Part shown: positions 16,828-25,485 of the stretch, one piece after another
Layout: each line of letters opens with the position of its first letter
Position numbering within the stretch: position 1 is the stretch's first letter
Source: Streptomyces sp. NBC_00083
GTDB lineage: Bacteria; Actinomycetota; Actinomycetes; Streptomycetales; Streptomycetaceae
DNA: 64,000 nt
NCBI RefSeq assembly: GCF_026343295.1
Contig: NZ_JAPELY010000003.1
Coordinates: forward strand, 558,001 to 622,000
Reading direction: 5' to 3'
Notes under the pieces: model-generated
Databases searched by the model: none
Told to the model about the DNA's origin: nothing
The model's input: only the letters and a program-made list of their open reading frames with translations
Position numbers and translations under genes: made by a program

Positions 16828-18236
16828 GCGGCACGTTCGTCGGCATGCCCTCCTTTCCCGACGCCGCGCGCAAGGCGGTGCACGACACCACCCTGCGCGG
16901 CAACCTGCGGCACGCCACCCACACCATCCGCGACAAGCGCGCCCAGGCCGTGGCGGAACTGCCCGACTGGCAGGAGCTGCGCGAGGCCGGCAAGCGGATC
17001 AAGGACCACACGCTGCGCCATCTCGACCGCCATCTGGAGCAGTTGGAGGCGTCGGTCACCGCCGCCGGGGGCTCCGTGCACTGGGCCGCCGACGCGGCCG
17101 AGGCCAACCGGATCGTCACCGGCCTCGTCAAGGCCACCGGCGAGCGCGAGGTGGTCAAGGTCAAGTCGATGGCCACCCAGGAGATCGGCCTCAACGAGGC
17201 GCTCGCCGCCGAAGGCATCCACGCCTACGAGACGGACCTCGCCGAACTCATCGTCCAACTCGGTGAGGACCGGCCCTCGCACATCCTGGTGCCCGCGATC
17301 CACCGCAACCGCGCCGAGATCCGCGACATCTTCCGCGAACGGATGGGGAGTTGGGGCAGGCCCGCCCCGCAGGACCTGAGCGACGAGCCCGCCGACCTCG
17401 CCGAGGCGGCCCGGCTGCACCTGCGCGAGAAGTTCCTGCGCGCCAAGGTGGGGATCTCCGGCGCCAACTTCATGGTCGCCGAGACCGGCACCCTCGTCGT
17501 CTTCGAGTCCGAGGGCAACGGCCGCATGTGCCTGACCCTGCCCGAGACGCTGATCTCCGTCGTCGGCATCGAGAAGACGATCCCCACCTGGCGGGACCTC
17601 GAGGTCTTCCTGCAGACCCTGCCGCGTTCCTCGACGGCCGAGCGGATGAACCCGTACACCAGCATGTGGACCGGCACCGCCGACGGCGACGGCCCGCGCG
17701 CCTTCCACCTCGTGCTGCTCGACAACGGCCGCACCGACGCCCTCGCGGACGACATCGGCCGCCAGGCGCTGCGCTGCATCCGCTGTTCGGCCTGCCTCAA
17801 TGTGTGCCCGGTCTACGAACGGGCCGGCGGCCACGCCTACGGCTCGGTCTACCCGGGCCCCATCGGCGCCATCCTCACGCCCCAACTCCGGGGCACGGCA
17901 AGCGAGATCGACGCGTCACTGCCGTACGCGTCCTCCCTGTGCGGCGCCTGCTACGAGGTCTGTCCCGTCGCCATCGACATCCCGGAAGTCCTGGTCCACC
18001 TCCGGGAGAAGGTCGCGGAACAGGGCGGGCACCCCTGGGAGAAGGCCGCGATGAAGGCGGCGTCCTGGGTGATGGACCACCCCGCGGCGATGGCGGCGGG
18101 GGAGCGGCTCGCGGCGCGGACGCGGGCGCTGCACCCCGGGCGCCCGCCCGGCGCGGGCGCCTGGACCGACAGCCGCGATCTGCCGGAACTGCCCGCAGAA
18201 CCCTTCCGTGACTGGTGGAAGAAGAACCGCACATGA
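16824..18236 (+). CDS. lutB: L-lactate oxidation subunit LutB (Fe-S protein)
   Basis: A 470-residue protein. The first 300 residues are the LUD domain (KVKSMATQEIGLNE, GISGANFMVAETGTLV). Two 4Fe-4S motifs follow: CIRCSACLNVCPVY and CGACYEVCPVAID, in ferredoxin order. It is the electron-carrying subunit of the LutABC lactate dehydrogenase. It starts with ATG inside the lutA stop and ends inside the lutC start, so the three subunits are made together. Confidence 0.93.
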   Translation: MSGTFVGMPSFPDAARKAVHDTTLRGNLRHATHTIRDKRAQAVAELPDWQELREAGKRIKDHTLRHLDRHLEQLEASVTAAGGSVHWAADAAEANRIVTGLVKATGEREVVKVKSMATQEIGLNEALAAEGIHAYETDLAELIVQLGEDRPSHILVPAIHRNRAEIRDIFRERMGSWGRPAPQDLSDEPADLAEAARLHLREKFLRAKVGISGANFMVAETGTLVVFESEGNGRMCLTLPETLISVVGIEKTIPTWRDLEVFLQTLPRSSTAERMNPYTSMWTGTADGDGPRAFHLVLLDNGRTDALADDIGRQALRCIRCSACLNVCPVYERAGGHAYGSVYPGPIGAILTPQLRGTASEIDASLPYASSLCGACYEVCPVAIDIPEVLVHLREKVAEQGGHPWEKAAMKAASWVMDHPAAMAAGERLAARTRALHPGRPPGAGAWTDSRDLPELPAEPFRDWWKKNRT

Positions 18237-18865
18237 GCTCACGCGACCGCATCCTGGCCCGGGTCCGTGCCGCCGTGGCCGGCGCGCCCGAGGCCCCCGC
18301 CCCCGCCCGCGCCTACCTGCACAGCCACACCCCGGACGACCCGGCGGCCGTACTCGACGTGCTGCACCACAACCTCGCCGACTACCGCGCCCGCGTGCAC
18401 CGCACGACCGGCGCGGGCGTGGCCCCGCTCATCGCGGAGCTGCTCGCCGCGCGCGGGGCGACGAGCGTCCTGGTGCCGACGGGAGTGCCGGACGCATGGC
18501 TGGCGGACACGGTGGGCGTACGCGTCGTCGAGGACACCGAGGACTCCACGCCGGCCGAACTCGACGCAGTGGACAGCGTGATCACCGGGTGCGCGCTGGC
18601 CGTCGCGGAGACCGGCACCATCGTCCTGGACGCGGGCCCGGCCCAGGGGCGCCGCCGCATCACGCTCGTGCCCGACCACCACATCTGCGTCGTCCGCGTC
18701 CCCGGCCAGGTGGTGGCCTCCGTCCCGCAGGCCATGGGCCGCCTGGACCCGCGCCGCCCGCTGACCTGGATCTCCGGCCCGTCCGCGACCAGCGACATCG
18801 AACTCGACCGGGTGGAGGGCGTACACGGCCCCCGCACCCTGGAGGTGGTCCTCCTCGACGCGTGA
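18233..18865 (+). CDS. lutC: L-lactate oxidation subunit LutC (LUD domain)
   Basis: A 210-residue LUD-domain protein with ITGCALAVAETGTIVLD and the C-terminal PSATSDIELDRVEGVHGP typical of LutC. It is the third subunit of the lactate oxidation complex. ATG at 18233 overlaps the lutB stop (ATGA); an in-frame GTG six codons earlier is less likely. No LutR regulator is adjacent. A stem-loop follows. Confidence 0.92.
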   Translation: MSSRDRILARVRAAVAGAPEAPAPARAYLHSHTPDDPAAVLDVLHHNLADYRARVHRTTGAGVAPLIAELLAARGATSVLVPTGVPDAWLADTVGVRVVEDTEDSTPAELDAVDSVITGCALAVAETGTIVLDAGPAQGRRRITLVPDHHICVVRVPGQVVASVPQAMGRLDPRRPLTWISGPSATSDIELDRVEGVHGPRTLEVVLLDA

Positions 18866-18884
18866 GCCGGGCCGGACCGACGGG

Positions 18885-18917
18885 GTGCGCCTCGGCGGGC
18901 CGGCCGGCCGGGCGCAC
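18885..18917. terminator. Stem-loop between lutC and DUF309 gene
   Basis: GTGCGCC (18885-18891) and GGCGCAC (18911-18917) enclose a GGCCGGCCGG loop between two convergent genes. Confidence 0.5.
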
Positions 18918-18926
18918 GGGTGCGCT

Positions 18927-19412
18927 TCAGCCGGTGAGCCGGGGCGCGTCGGCCGCCGCGTCGACGGCGCCCGGCAGCCGCCCGGCCAGCTCCCGCGCCC
19001 ACACGGCGAGCCCGTCCAGATCGATTCCGTACGCCGGTACGCCTTCCTGTGCCGCGTACCGGGCCAGCGACCCGGTGCCGCGCTCAAGGAGCGTCGATGC
19101 GCCCTTCGCGTTGCCGCGCGCGGCATGCGTGAGACCCACCGCGAGCTGCGCCAACCCCCGCCACAGCGGCTCCTCCTGCGCGGGGCCCGCCTTCCACGCG
19201 TCCTCGAACACCTCATGGGCGTGGAAGGGCATGCCCGCCGCCAGCAGCCGCTGGGCCTCGCGCACGGTCTCCTCGGGGGCCCGCGTCACCCCCTCCGGCT
19301 GCCGGGCGACGCCCTCGGCGCCGTAGGGCAACGGCCGGCCGAGCCCGTCCCGGGGCCGGGCGTTGCGCGCCCGGCCCTCGACGTCACGATCGCGGGGTGC
19401 AGAACTCTCCAT
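18927..19412 (-). CDS. DUF309 domain protein
   Basis: A 161-residue protein. After a basic N-terminal stretch, residues 45-110 carry the DUF309 signature FHAHEVFEDAWKAG and LWRGLAQLAVGLTHAARGN, a small helical domain with conserved His and Glu residues found in many bacteria. The biochemical role is not known. It starts at an ATG 95 bases from tRNA-Pro, which is read in the opposite direction. Confidence 0.85.
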   Translation of the reverse strand: MESSAPRDRDVEGRARNARPRDGLGRPLPYGAEGVARQPEGVTRAPEETVREAQRLLAAGMPFHAHEVFEDAWKAGPAQEEPLWRGLAQLAVGLTHAARGNAKGASTLLERGTGSLARYAAQEGVPAYGIDLDGLAVWARELAGRLPGAVDAAADAPRLTG

Positions 19413-19506
19413 GCGTGCGATTGTGCCCCGTTCCTGGCGCGGCCCCGGAGTGCGGTATGGTTCTCATGCACGAACGGCCGGGGGAAACCCCAGGTCAGAC
19501 GGGCAT

Positions 19507-19580
<74 letters not shown>

Positions 19581-19600
19581 CTCGAAAGAGTCGCAGATCA

Positions 19601-19632
19601 GGGCCGGTGTCGGAGAAATCCGACACCGGCCC
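19601..19632 (+). terminator. tRNA-Pro terminator
   Basis: Perfect 14-base stem GGGCCGGTGTCGGA / TCCGACACCGGCCC with a GAAA tetraloop, followed by TTGATCGTTTC. It lies 20 bases after the tRNA and also faces the 3' end of the STAND gene. Confidence 0.88.
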
Positions 19633-19671
19633 TTGATCGTTTCTGGGCCGGCGGGGGACCGGGACCGGCCG

Positions 19672-22026
19672 TCAGGGGCACGTGTCCAGGCGCGCGCGGA
19701 CCGCTTCGGCGTCGCGGTGCTGGAGGTCGTCGAGGATGGCGAGGCTCGCCGTCCAGGACGCGCGGGCCGCCCGGAGGTCGCCGAGCGCGAGGTGGGTGTC
19801 CCCGATGTGGGTGTGGATCTCGGCCTGGAGGAAGTAGTCGCCGATCGACTGCCGCAGGCGCAGGGACTCCTGGTAGGCGGGGAGTGCCTTCTCGTACGCG
19901 CCCAGCTGGTGGTGGATGAAGCCGATGCTGTCCAGGGTGGACGACTGGGCGGGCAGGTTCCCGTCGGCGCGCGAGAGCTCCAGCGCCCTGCGGCAGTACG
20001 GGAGCGCGGCGCCGGATTCACCGCGCAGGGCCAGGTACCAGCCGATGCTGTTGAGCGCGAGGGCCTGTCCGGTGGGGTCGTCGACGGCCTCGAACAGCTC
20101 CAGGGCCGAGCGCGCCTCGGCGATGGCCATGGCGTGATCGTGCTGCTCGCCGTACGCGATGGCGATGTCGATCTGGGTCCTGCCCCGGCGAGTGTGGTCG
20201 CCGACCCTGCCGAAGAGGTCGAAGGCGCTGCGCAGTTGGGCGTGGGCCTCGGGCTGGCGGCCCTGCGAGCGGTGCACCTGACCGAGCCAGCGGTGGGCGT
20301 GGGCCTGCCGGCCGAGGTCCCCGGTCCGTTCTGCGGCGGCCAGAGCGATCTCGCCGACCTGCTGCCACTGCTGCCACAGACCCGACTTGAGCAGGTACGA
20401 GACCTGTGTACCCGCGAGCTGCCAGGCGTGGTCCGGGAAGCCGTCCTGAAGGGCGCGGGCGGCCATGTGGACGAGTACCGTCCGCTCGTCCTCGTACCAG
20501 GCCAACGCCTCCCGGCGGCCGGCCGGGCCCTCGGGCGTGACCCCGGTGGCGGGTTCGGCGAGGTCGAGCGGGGGCCACGAGGCCTCGTCCGCGTAGGCGA
20601 GGGAACCCGCGCGGTGCGCGGAGTGGAGGTAGTGGTCGAACATCCGGAGCTTCGACTCCGCCCGCTCGGCAGCGTCGTCCCCCTCGACCAGCTCGATCGC
20701 GTACATCCGCAGCAGATCGTGGAAGGCGTACCGTGCGCTTCCCTGCCTGGTGACCAGGTGCGCGCGGACCAGTTCGTCCAGCAGGATCCGGGTCCCGGAC
20801 AGCGGCAGACCGGCCAGGCCGGCCGCCGCGGCGGCACTGATGTTGGGCCCGGGATGCAGGCCGAGCAGCCGGAACAGTCGGGCGCTCTGCGCGGGCAGGG
20901 CGCGGTACGACCAGGAGAGCACGGCCCGCACATCGGCGTAGCCGTCGTCGGCCGCGAGCAGGTCCAGACGCGCGCGGGTGTCGCGCAGCTCCTCCGCCCA
21001 CCGGTCCAGCGGGACGCCGGGACGGTCGGCCGCGCGTGCGGCGGCGATGTTGAGGGCGAGCGGCAGCCGGGCGCACAGCTCGATCAGCTCGTCGGCGGCT
21101 TCCGGATGGTTCAGAACGGGCTCGGGGCCGAGCCGGCGAAGGAGCAGCTCGTGCGCCTCCTCGCGGGAGAGCACATCGAGCGGCAGCGGAACGGCGCCGT
21201 CCAGGGCGATCAGTCCCGAGAGCCGGTTCCTGCTGGTCACGAGGACCAGGCAGCCGTCCGAGCCCGGCAGGAGCGGGCGTACCTGCTCCGCCTCGCGGGC
21301 GTTGTCGAGAACGATCAGGGTGCGGGTCCCGGCGAGCCGGCTGCGATAGACCGCGAGTTGTCCCTCGGGGTCGGCGGGGATGCGGTGGCCCGGTACGCCG
21401 AGCGCGTCCAGGAAGCCGCGCGCGACGGCGGCGGCGTCGACGGGGTCGGCCGCGGGGTCGAAGCCGCGCAGGTTGGCGAAGAGCTGGCCGTCGGGAAAGC
21501 GGTCGGCCACCTGGTGCGCGAAGTGCAGGGCCAGCGTGGTCTTGCCCACTCCCGCGGTGCCGGCGATCGCCGAGATGACGACGGCGCCACAGCTCGTCCG
21601 GCGATCGGACATCAGCTCGTCGAGGTGCTTGAGCTCCCGTATCCGGCCGGTGAAGTGCCTTACGGCGAAGGGCAGTTGCCGCGGGGCCGCGCCGGTGTGG
21701 ACGGCGGGGGCGGACGCGCCGGCTTCCGGGGCCGAGCGCCCCGCGTCGCGGGCCTCGGCGATCCGCTGCCACCGCTCCCGCCACCGGGCCACCTCCTGTG
21801 CCCCCGCGCCGCACGCACGGACCAGGGCGAGGCAGACCTCCAGCCGGGGGAGCTCACGGCGGCGAGGACTGAGGGCGTCCGACAGCGTGCTGCGCGCGAC
21901 ACCGCTGCGGCGCTGCAGTTCCTGGAGGGACGGCTGGCCCGCCCGCACCTTCAGCGCCCGCAGTTCGCGAATGAAATCGCCCACGCTCTGCGCCGGCTCA
22001 CCCGGTCTCGGGTGTGATGGCTCCAT
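19672..22026 (-). CDS. STAND regulator: HTH - NB-ARC - TPR (AfsR-like, without SARP domain)
   Basis: A 784-residue signal-transduction ATPase. Residues 12-60 are a helix-turn-helix (QELQRRSGVARSTLSDAL). NB-ARC starts near 125: FTGRIREL, Walker A GTAGVGKTT (Lys162), a Walker B region TLIVLDNA and LPLALNIAA. Residues about 420-784 are TPR repeats (QAHAHRWLGQVHRSQGR, TALNSIGWYL-type units). The family includes regulators of antibiotic synthesis and of conflict systems. ATG at 22026 follows GGGGAG. A longer reading from 22215 has no support. It is divergent from a small secreted protein; the targets are unknown. Confidence 0.88.
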   Translation of the reverse strand: MEPSHPRPGEPAQSVGDFIRELRALKVRAGQPSLQELQRRSGVARSTLSDALSPRRRELPRLEVCLALVRACGAGAQEVARWRERWQRIAEARDAGRSAPEAGASAPAVHTGAAPRQLPFAVRHFTGRIRELKHLDELMSDRRTSCGAVVISAIAGTAGVGKTTLALHFAHQVADRFPDGQLFANLRGFDPAADPVDAAAVARGFLDALGVPGHRIPADPEGQLAVYRSRLAGTRTLIVLDNAREAEQVRPLLPGSDGCLVLVTSRNRLSGLIALDGAVPLPLDVLSREEAHELLLRRLGPEPVLNHPEAADELIELCARLPLALNIAAARAADRPGVPLDRWAEELRDTRARLDLLAADDGYADVRAVLSWSYRALPAQSARLFRLLGLHPGPNISAAAAAGLAGLPLSGTRILLDELVRAHLVTRQGSARYAFHDLLRMYAIELVEGDDAAERAESKLRMFDHYLHSAHRAGSLAYADEASWPPLDLAEPATGVTPEGPAGRREALAWYEDERTVLVHMAARALQDGFPDHAWQLAGTQVSYLLKSGLWQQWQQVGEIALAAAERTGDLGRQAHAHRWLGQVHRSQGRQPEAHAQLRSAFDLFGRVGDHTRRGRTQIDIAIAYGEQHDHAMAIAEARSALELFEAVDDPTGQALALNSIGWYLALRGESGAALPYCRRALELSRADGNLPAQSSTLDSIGFIHHQLGAYEKALPAYQESLRLRQSIGDYFLQAEIHTHIGDTHLALGDLRAARASWTASLAILDDLQHRDAEAVRARLDTCP

Positions 22027-22491
22027 GGTGCGGCTCCCCTGTGAGACGCGCTGCCCGTCGGGGGCAACCGGATCCGTCCGGACCCGACCGAGAACATTGT
22101 CACGGGAATGCGGCCTCGGCAGACTCACTATCGGACGAAGTAATCGCCGACGGAGTTTTGCCGGTCCTTGGCTTCGAGCGGTGAATCGTCTCGAAAGGTA
22201 AAGGAGGAAGTCCAAAAGCCGGGCGGATTTCGGGCGGGCAAGTATGGCAACAGGGGAGCAATGGGGGATGGCGGCTCGACTGTAAAGAGCCGAGCCGATC
22301 CTGAAGCGCAGCGCGGTAAAGGGGAATTGACTCTACCGTGTGCTCCCGCACAGCCGAGCGGCCCGCTGGGGTGTCCAGAACTGGCACCCCGACACAGCTC
22401 GTTTCATCACCGCGCGTGGGGGTGCTGACCGGCCATGTCGTGGCGCTCCACCGCGCAGTGTCGACCCAGCAGAAGAAACCGAGGGGAACCA
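22027..22491. other. Divergent intergenic region, relatively AT-rich
   Basis: About 465 bases between the STAND gene and the secreted protein. Bases 22130-22280 are clearly lower in GC than the surroundings (for example GTAATCGCC, AAAGGTAAAGGAGG). TTGACT at 22327 resembles a -35 box but has no matching -10. An imperfect hairpin GGCTC/GAGCC lies near 22272-22300. No gene is supported. Confidence 0.4.
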
Positions 22492-22863
22492 ATGATCTCG
22501 AATGTCCGCACCAAGTTCGCCGCACTCACCATGGCCGCGGGGCTCGCCCTCGCCGGCGTGGCCGTAGCGGCCCCGGCGCACGCCATCGACAGGGTGAGCT
22601 GCCCGACCAACGGGCTCACGGTCATCACCAGTGGAAACGGCAACTTCTGCGCCGCGGGAAGCATCGGCTACAAGACCATCAGCTCGCTGACGGGCGGTGG
22701 CCAGTCCGACGTCAAGAACGTCGTCCGCGAGACCACCTCCTGGAACTGGGCCGTGTTCTACAACTCGACGGGCTACGTCAGGCTCAAGCCCGGCGGCCAC
22801 GCGGACTTCGGCGCCGGCGTGATCACGTACGCCCTGGAGATCGACAACCCGAACTGGACGTGA
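22492..22863 (+). CDS. Small secreted protein
   Basis: A 123-residue protein with a signal peptide (MISNVRTKFAALTMAAGLAL, cleavage after PAHA). The 92-residue mature part is rich in Gly, Ser, Asn and aromatic residues, with two Cys (VSCPTNG and NFCAAGS). Its size and composition recall secreted beta-rich proteins such as crystallin-like or lectin-like folds, but no motif decides this. GAGGGG precedes the ATG by five bases. Its position opposite the STAND regulator suggests possible joint regulation. Confidence 0.7.
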   Translation: MISNVRTKFAALTMAAGLALAGVAVAAPAHAIDRVSCPTNGLTVITSGNGNFCAAGSIGYKTISSLTGGGQSDVKNVVRETTSWNWAVFYNSTGYVRLKPGGHADFGAGVITYALEIDNPNWT

Positions 22864-22948
22864 CCCCACGGCGTCCACGTCCCTGATGTCAGCATCCGCC
22901 GCCGTGTCGACGCGGCCGGCGGCGGGTGCGGCTCCCCGGAGGCCGAAC

Positions 22949-23860
22949 ATGAAGCGCTCAGCAACGACGGTGGCCGTCCTCCTCCTGGCCCTGGTGGCGG
23001 GGTGCGGTACGCGAGCCGCCGGCCCGACCCGGTCGAAGCTGCCGGATCTGGGTGCGGTTCCCACCATCACCGAAGTCCAGCAGGTGGTGCGGCCGATCGA
23101 CGCCTACCTGCCCACCCCCGCGCAGACCGACCGTGTGGAGCGGGCCGCCTATCTGACGAGCGTGCGGTGCCTGAAGCGGTTCGGGGTCGCGGAACCCTCC
23201 GGAATCGCCCCGCCGCCGTCCGACCCCGCCGGCCGTGCCGTCCGCTCACAGCTGTACGGATACTTCGCCCCCCGCGCGGCGCCCCTCGCGGGTTACGACA
23301 GCGCGGTGGTCCCGCAGCGCACGACTCCGCTGCCGGACGACGCCCTGGAGCTGCTCACCGGACGGGACAAGGGCGGTGCCGCGGTCACCCAGTACCACGG
23401 CAGGCCGGTCGCCAAGGGCGGCTGCTGGCAGGAGGGGCTCGATGCGGTCGGGGGCGCGGCGCTCCTGGCGGGCGACCCGGCGGGCATGCCGGGCGGCGGG
23501 CCGCCGGAACCGCTGAAGGACCCCCGCGTCATCGACGCCGACCAGCAGTGGAGCGCGTGCATGAAGTCCCGGGGGTTCTCCTACGGCACGCCCGCGGACG
23601 CCTACATGGACCCGCGGTGGCGAGCGCCGGGCACCGCAGGCCGGACGCCCACCCATTCGGCGGCCGAGATCAAGACCGCGACGGCCGACATGTCCTGCAA
23701 GCGCTCCACGAACTTCATGGGAGTCGTGGTGGCCGTCGAATCGGCCTACGACCGGGAGTACATCGCCGCGAACAGCGCCCGGCTCGCGGCGCTCAAGAAG
23801 GGGGTCGCGAACCACCTCGCCACGGTGGCCGAGATCATCGCCGCGGGCCACACCGCATGA
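22949..23860 (+). CDS. Lipoprotein of unknown function
   Basis: A 303-residue lipoprotein: signal sequence MKRSATTVAVLLLALVAG followed by the lipobox Cys (LVAGC). The mature protein has several Cys (VRCLKRF, KGGCWQEG, SACMKSRGF, MSCKRS), which may form disulfides, and is otherwise hydrophilic and helical. I do not recognise a family beyond Streptomyces-type hypothetical lipoproteins. The start ATG at 22949 has GGAGG six bases upstream. It follows the secreted protein by 85 bases on the same strand and may share its transcript. Confidence 0.72.
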   Translation: MKRSATTVAVLLLALVAGCGTRAAGPTRSKLPDLGAVPTITEVQQVVRPIDAYLPTPAQTDRVERAAYLTSVRCLKRFGVAEPSGIAPPPSDPAGRAVRSQLYGYFAPRAAPLAGYDSAVVPQRTTPLPDDALELLTGRDKGGAAVTQYHGRPVAKGGCWQEGLDAVGGAALLAGDPAGMPGGGPPEPLKDPRVIDADQQWSACMKSRGFSYGTPADAYMDPRWRAPGTAGRTPTHSAAEIKTATADMSCKRSTNFMGVVVAVESAYDREYIAANSARLAALKKGVANHLATVAEIIAAGHTA

Positions 23861-23866
23861 ACGCGG

Positions 23867-23884
23867 CACCCGGATCCACGGGTG
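23867..23884. terminator. Short stem-loop after lipoprotein gene
   Basis: CACCCG-GATCCA-CGGGTG lies six bases after the stop, between convergent genes. It is a weak candidate because the stem is six pairs. Confidence 0.35.
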
Positions 23885-23914
23885 GCGCGGTGTGCTCCGG
23901 GACCGGGCCGGTCG

Positions 23915-25168
23915 TCACGCTCCGGCCGGGTCCTCGAACACCGCGTTCAGCGCGAGGTACGCCCCGCCGCGCGCGGCGGCGGCGAACCCCAGGGTGGAGA
24001 GGCGCACTTCGCAGCCGCCCGCGTCCGGGGCCATGACGCGCTCGTGCACCACCGCGCGCACCCGCTCGATCATCAGATCGCCGATGTGGGTGAAGTAGCC
24101 GCCGAGGACGACCACTCCCGGGTTGAGCACATCGGCGAGGAGCGCCACGCCGAGCCCGAGGTCGTCCGCGACACGCGCCATCGCCGCCACGGTGCGGGGG
24201 TCGGCGGCACGGGCCCGGGTGCGCAACAGGTCGAGACGGTCACCGAGTTCCACCGTCGGGTCGTGCAGCACGTCGCCCTCGTCGGCGGCGAGGCGCAGGA
24301 TCGCGTCGAGCCCGACCATCGTCTCCCAGCAGCCGCGCCGCCCGCACGCGCACGGGCGGCGCTCCGGGTCGAGCGGCATGTGCCCGACCTCGCCGGCGAA
24401 TCCGTTGGCGCCGCGCAGCAGCCGGCCCGCGCTGATCACTCCGGCGCCGATGCCGCGTTCCCCCGTCACGCACACCATGTCGTGCACGTCCTCGACGCGC
24501 ACCGCGGCGTATTCGGCGAGCGCCGCCAGCTTGGCGTCGTTGTCCAGGGCCAGCGGTGGCGGGTCCGTCAGGCGCGTACGCAGTCCTTCGGTGACGGCGA
24601 CATCGCGCCAGCCGATGGCCGGGGCGTACCGCGCCGTGCCGCTCGCCGTGTCGACCACGCCCGGCGCCGCCACCGTGATCCCGGCCGGGTGAACTCCACT
24701 GTCCTGTACGGCGGTTCGGCAGGCGGCGAGTTCGCAGGCGGCGAGGTCGAGCACCGCGTCGGGACCCGCTGCGGCGACGTCCACGGTGACCCGGCGCCCG
24801 TACAGCTCGACGCCGTCCAGGGCGAGCGCCACGACCTGGACGTAGCTGGTGCTGACCTCCACTCCGATCCCGCAGACGGCGTGTCCGTGCAGGCGCACCT
24901 CCGCGCCGGGCCGCCCGACCGCCCCCTCCCGCCGGGCCGGGCCCTCGCGGACCAGGCCGAGCGCCACGAGTTCGGCGACCAGGCTGGTGACGGTCGGTTT
25001 GGGCAGGCCCGCGTCCGCGGCGATGCGCGCCCGTGAGCGCGGCCCCGCGTCGCGCAACAGACGCAGCACCACACCGAGGTTGGTGCGCCGGATGGCTCCT
25101 CGGTCGCGGGACTCCGCCGCCCAGGACGGTTCGGTGTGCGGCGGCGATGCCGCCCGCAGCTCGGGCAC
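23915..25168 (-). CDS. ROK-family transcriptional repressor
   Basis: A 417-residue ROK protein. Residues 25-80 form a winged helix (RRTNLGVVLRLL, GLPKPTVTSLVAEL). The ROK sugar-kinase-like domain has GIGVEVSTSYVQ, DNDAKLAALAEY and the zinc motif CACGRRGCWE near the GHMPLD signature. GTG at 25168 is chosen because GGGAGGA sits four bases upstream; an ATG pair at 25267-25270 is in frame but has no ribosome site. It is divergent from the Asp-box/ricin-like gene, and a 12-base-arm inverted repeat lies between them. Such regulators respond to sugars, so the target is probably glycan use. Confidence 0.88.
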   Translation of the reverse strand: MPELRAASPPHTEPSWAAESRDRGAIRRTNLGVVLRLLRDAGPRSRARIAADAGLPKPTVTSLVAELVALGLVREGPARREGAVGRPGAEVRLHGHAVCGIGVEVSTSYVQVVALALDGVELYGRRVTVDVAAAGPDAVLDLAACELAACRTAVQDSGVHPAGITVAAPGVVDTASGTARYAPAIGWRDVAVTEGLRTRLTDPPPLALDNDAKLAALAEYAAVRVEDVHDMVCVTGERGIGAGVISAGRLLRGANGFAGEVGHMPLDPERRPCACGRRGCWETMVGLDAILRLAADEGDVLHDPTVELGDRLDLLRTRARAADPRTVAAMARVADDLGLGVALLADVLNPGVVVLGGYFTHIGDLMIERVRAVVHERVMAPDAGGCEVRLSTLGFAAAARGGAYLALNAVFEDPAGA

Positions 25169-25322
25169 GGGTCCTCCCTCTCCGGTCGGGGCCGCCTGGT
25201 GCTGAACCGACGCCGCCCCGCTGCCCGATGCGTACGGCGTCGGGTCCGGGTGCGGCGTCGTCCTCATCATGGCGCGCGCCCCGGGCGCGCATCAGGGTGT
25301 GCACCGATCCGTGACGGATGCC

Positions 25323-25351
25323 TTGACAGCCTCCGCATTAGTTCGGATTCT
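25323..25351 (+). promoter_or_regulatory. Promoter of the Asp-box/ricin-like gene
   Basis: TTGACA at 25323-25328 and GATTCT at 25346-25351 are 17 bases apart. The -10 lies inside the ROK operator. Confidence 0.5.
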
Positions 25352-25363
25352 ATTCAAACTAAT
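25337..25363. promoter_or_regulatory. Probable ROK operator
   Basis: ATTAGTTCGGAT (25337-25348) and ATTCAAACTAAT (25352-25363) form an inverted repeat, 10 of 12 positions paired, with a three-base centre. It is AT-rich in a GC-rich setting, which fits ROK operators, and overlaps the -10 of the rightward promoter. Confidence 0.72.
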
Positions 25364-25485
25364 CCGCCGCCGTGAACACCCCCGCGCAACACCCCTCGTC
25401 CCGCGCCGAGTTCACTTCCCCGTCGGACCGGGACGCCCCCACCGGGCCGCCGCCGTGCGGCTGGCCCGCTCCGAGAGGAGTACTC

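Noticed and set aside
14739..18865. P450 and lut genes as part of a natural-product cluster
   Set aside because: No polyketide, peptide or terpene synthase is nearby, and lutABC is ordinary lactate oxidation.
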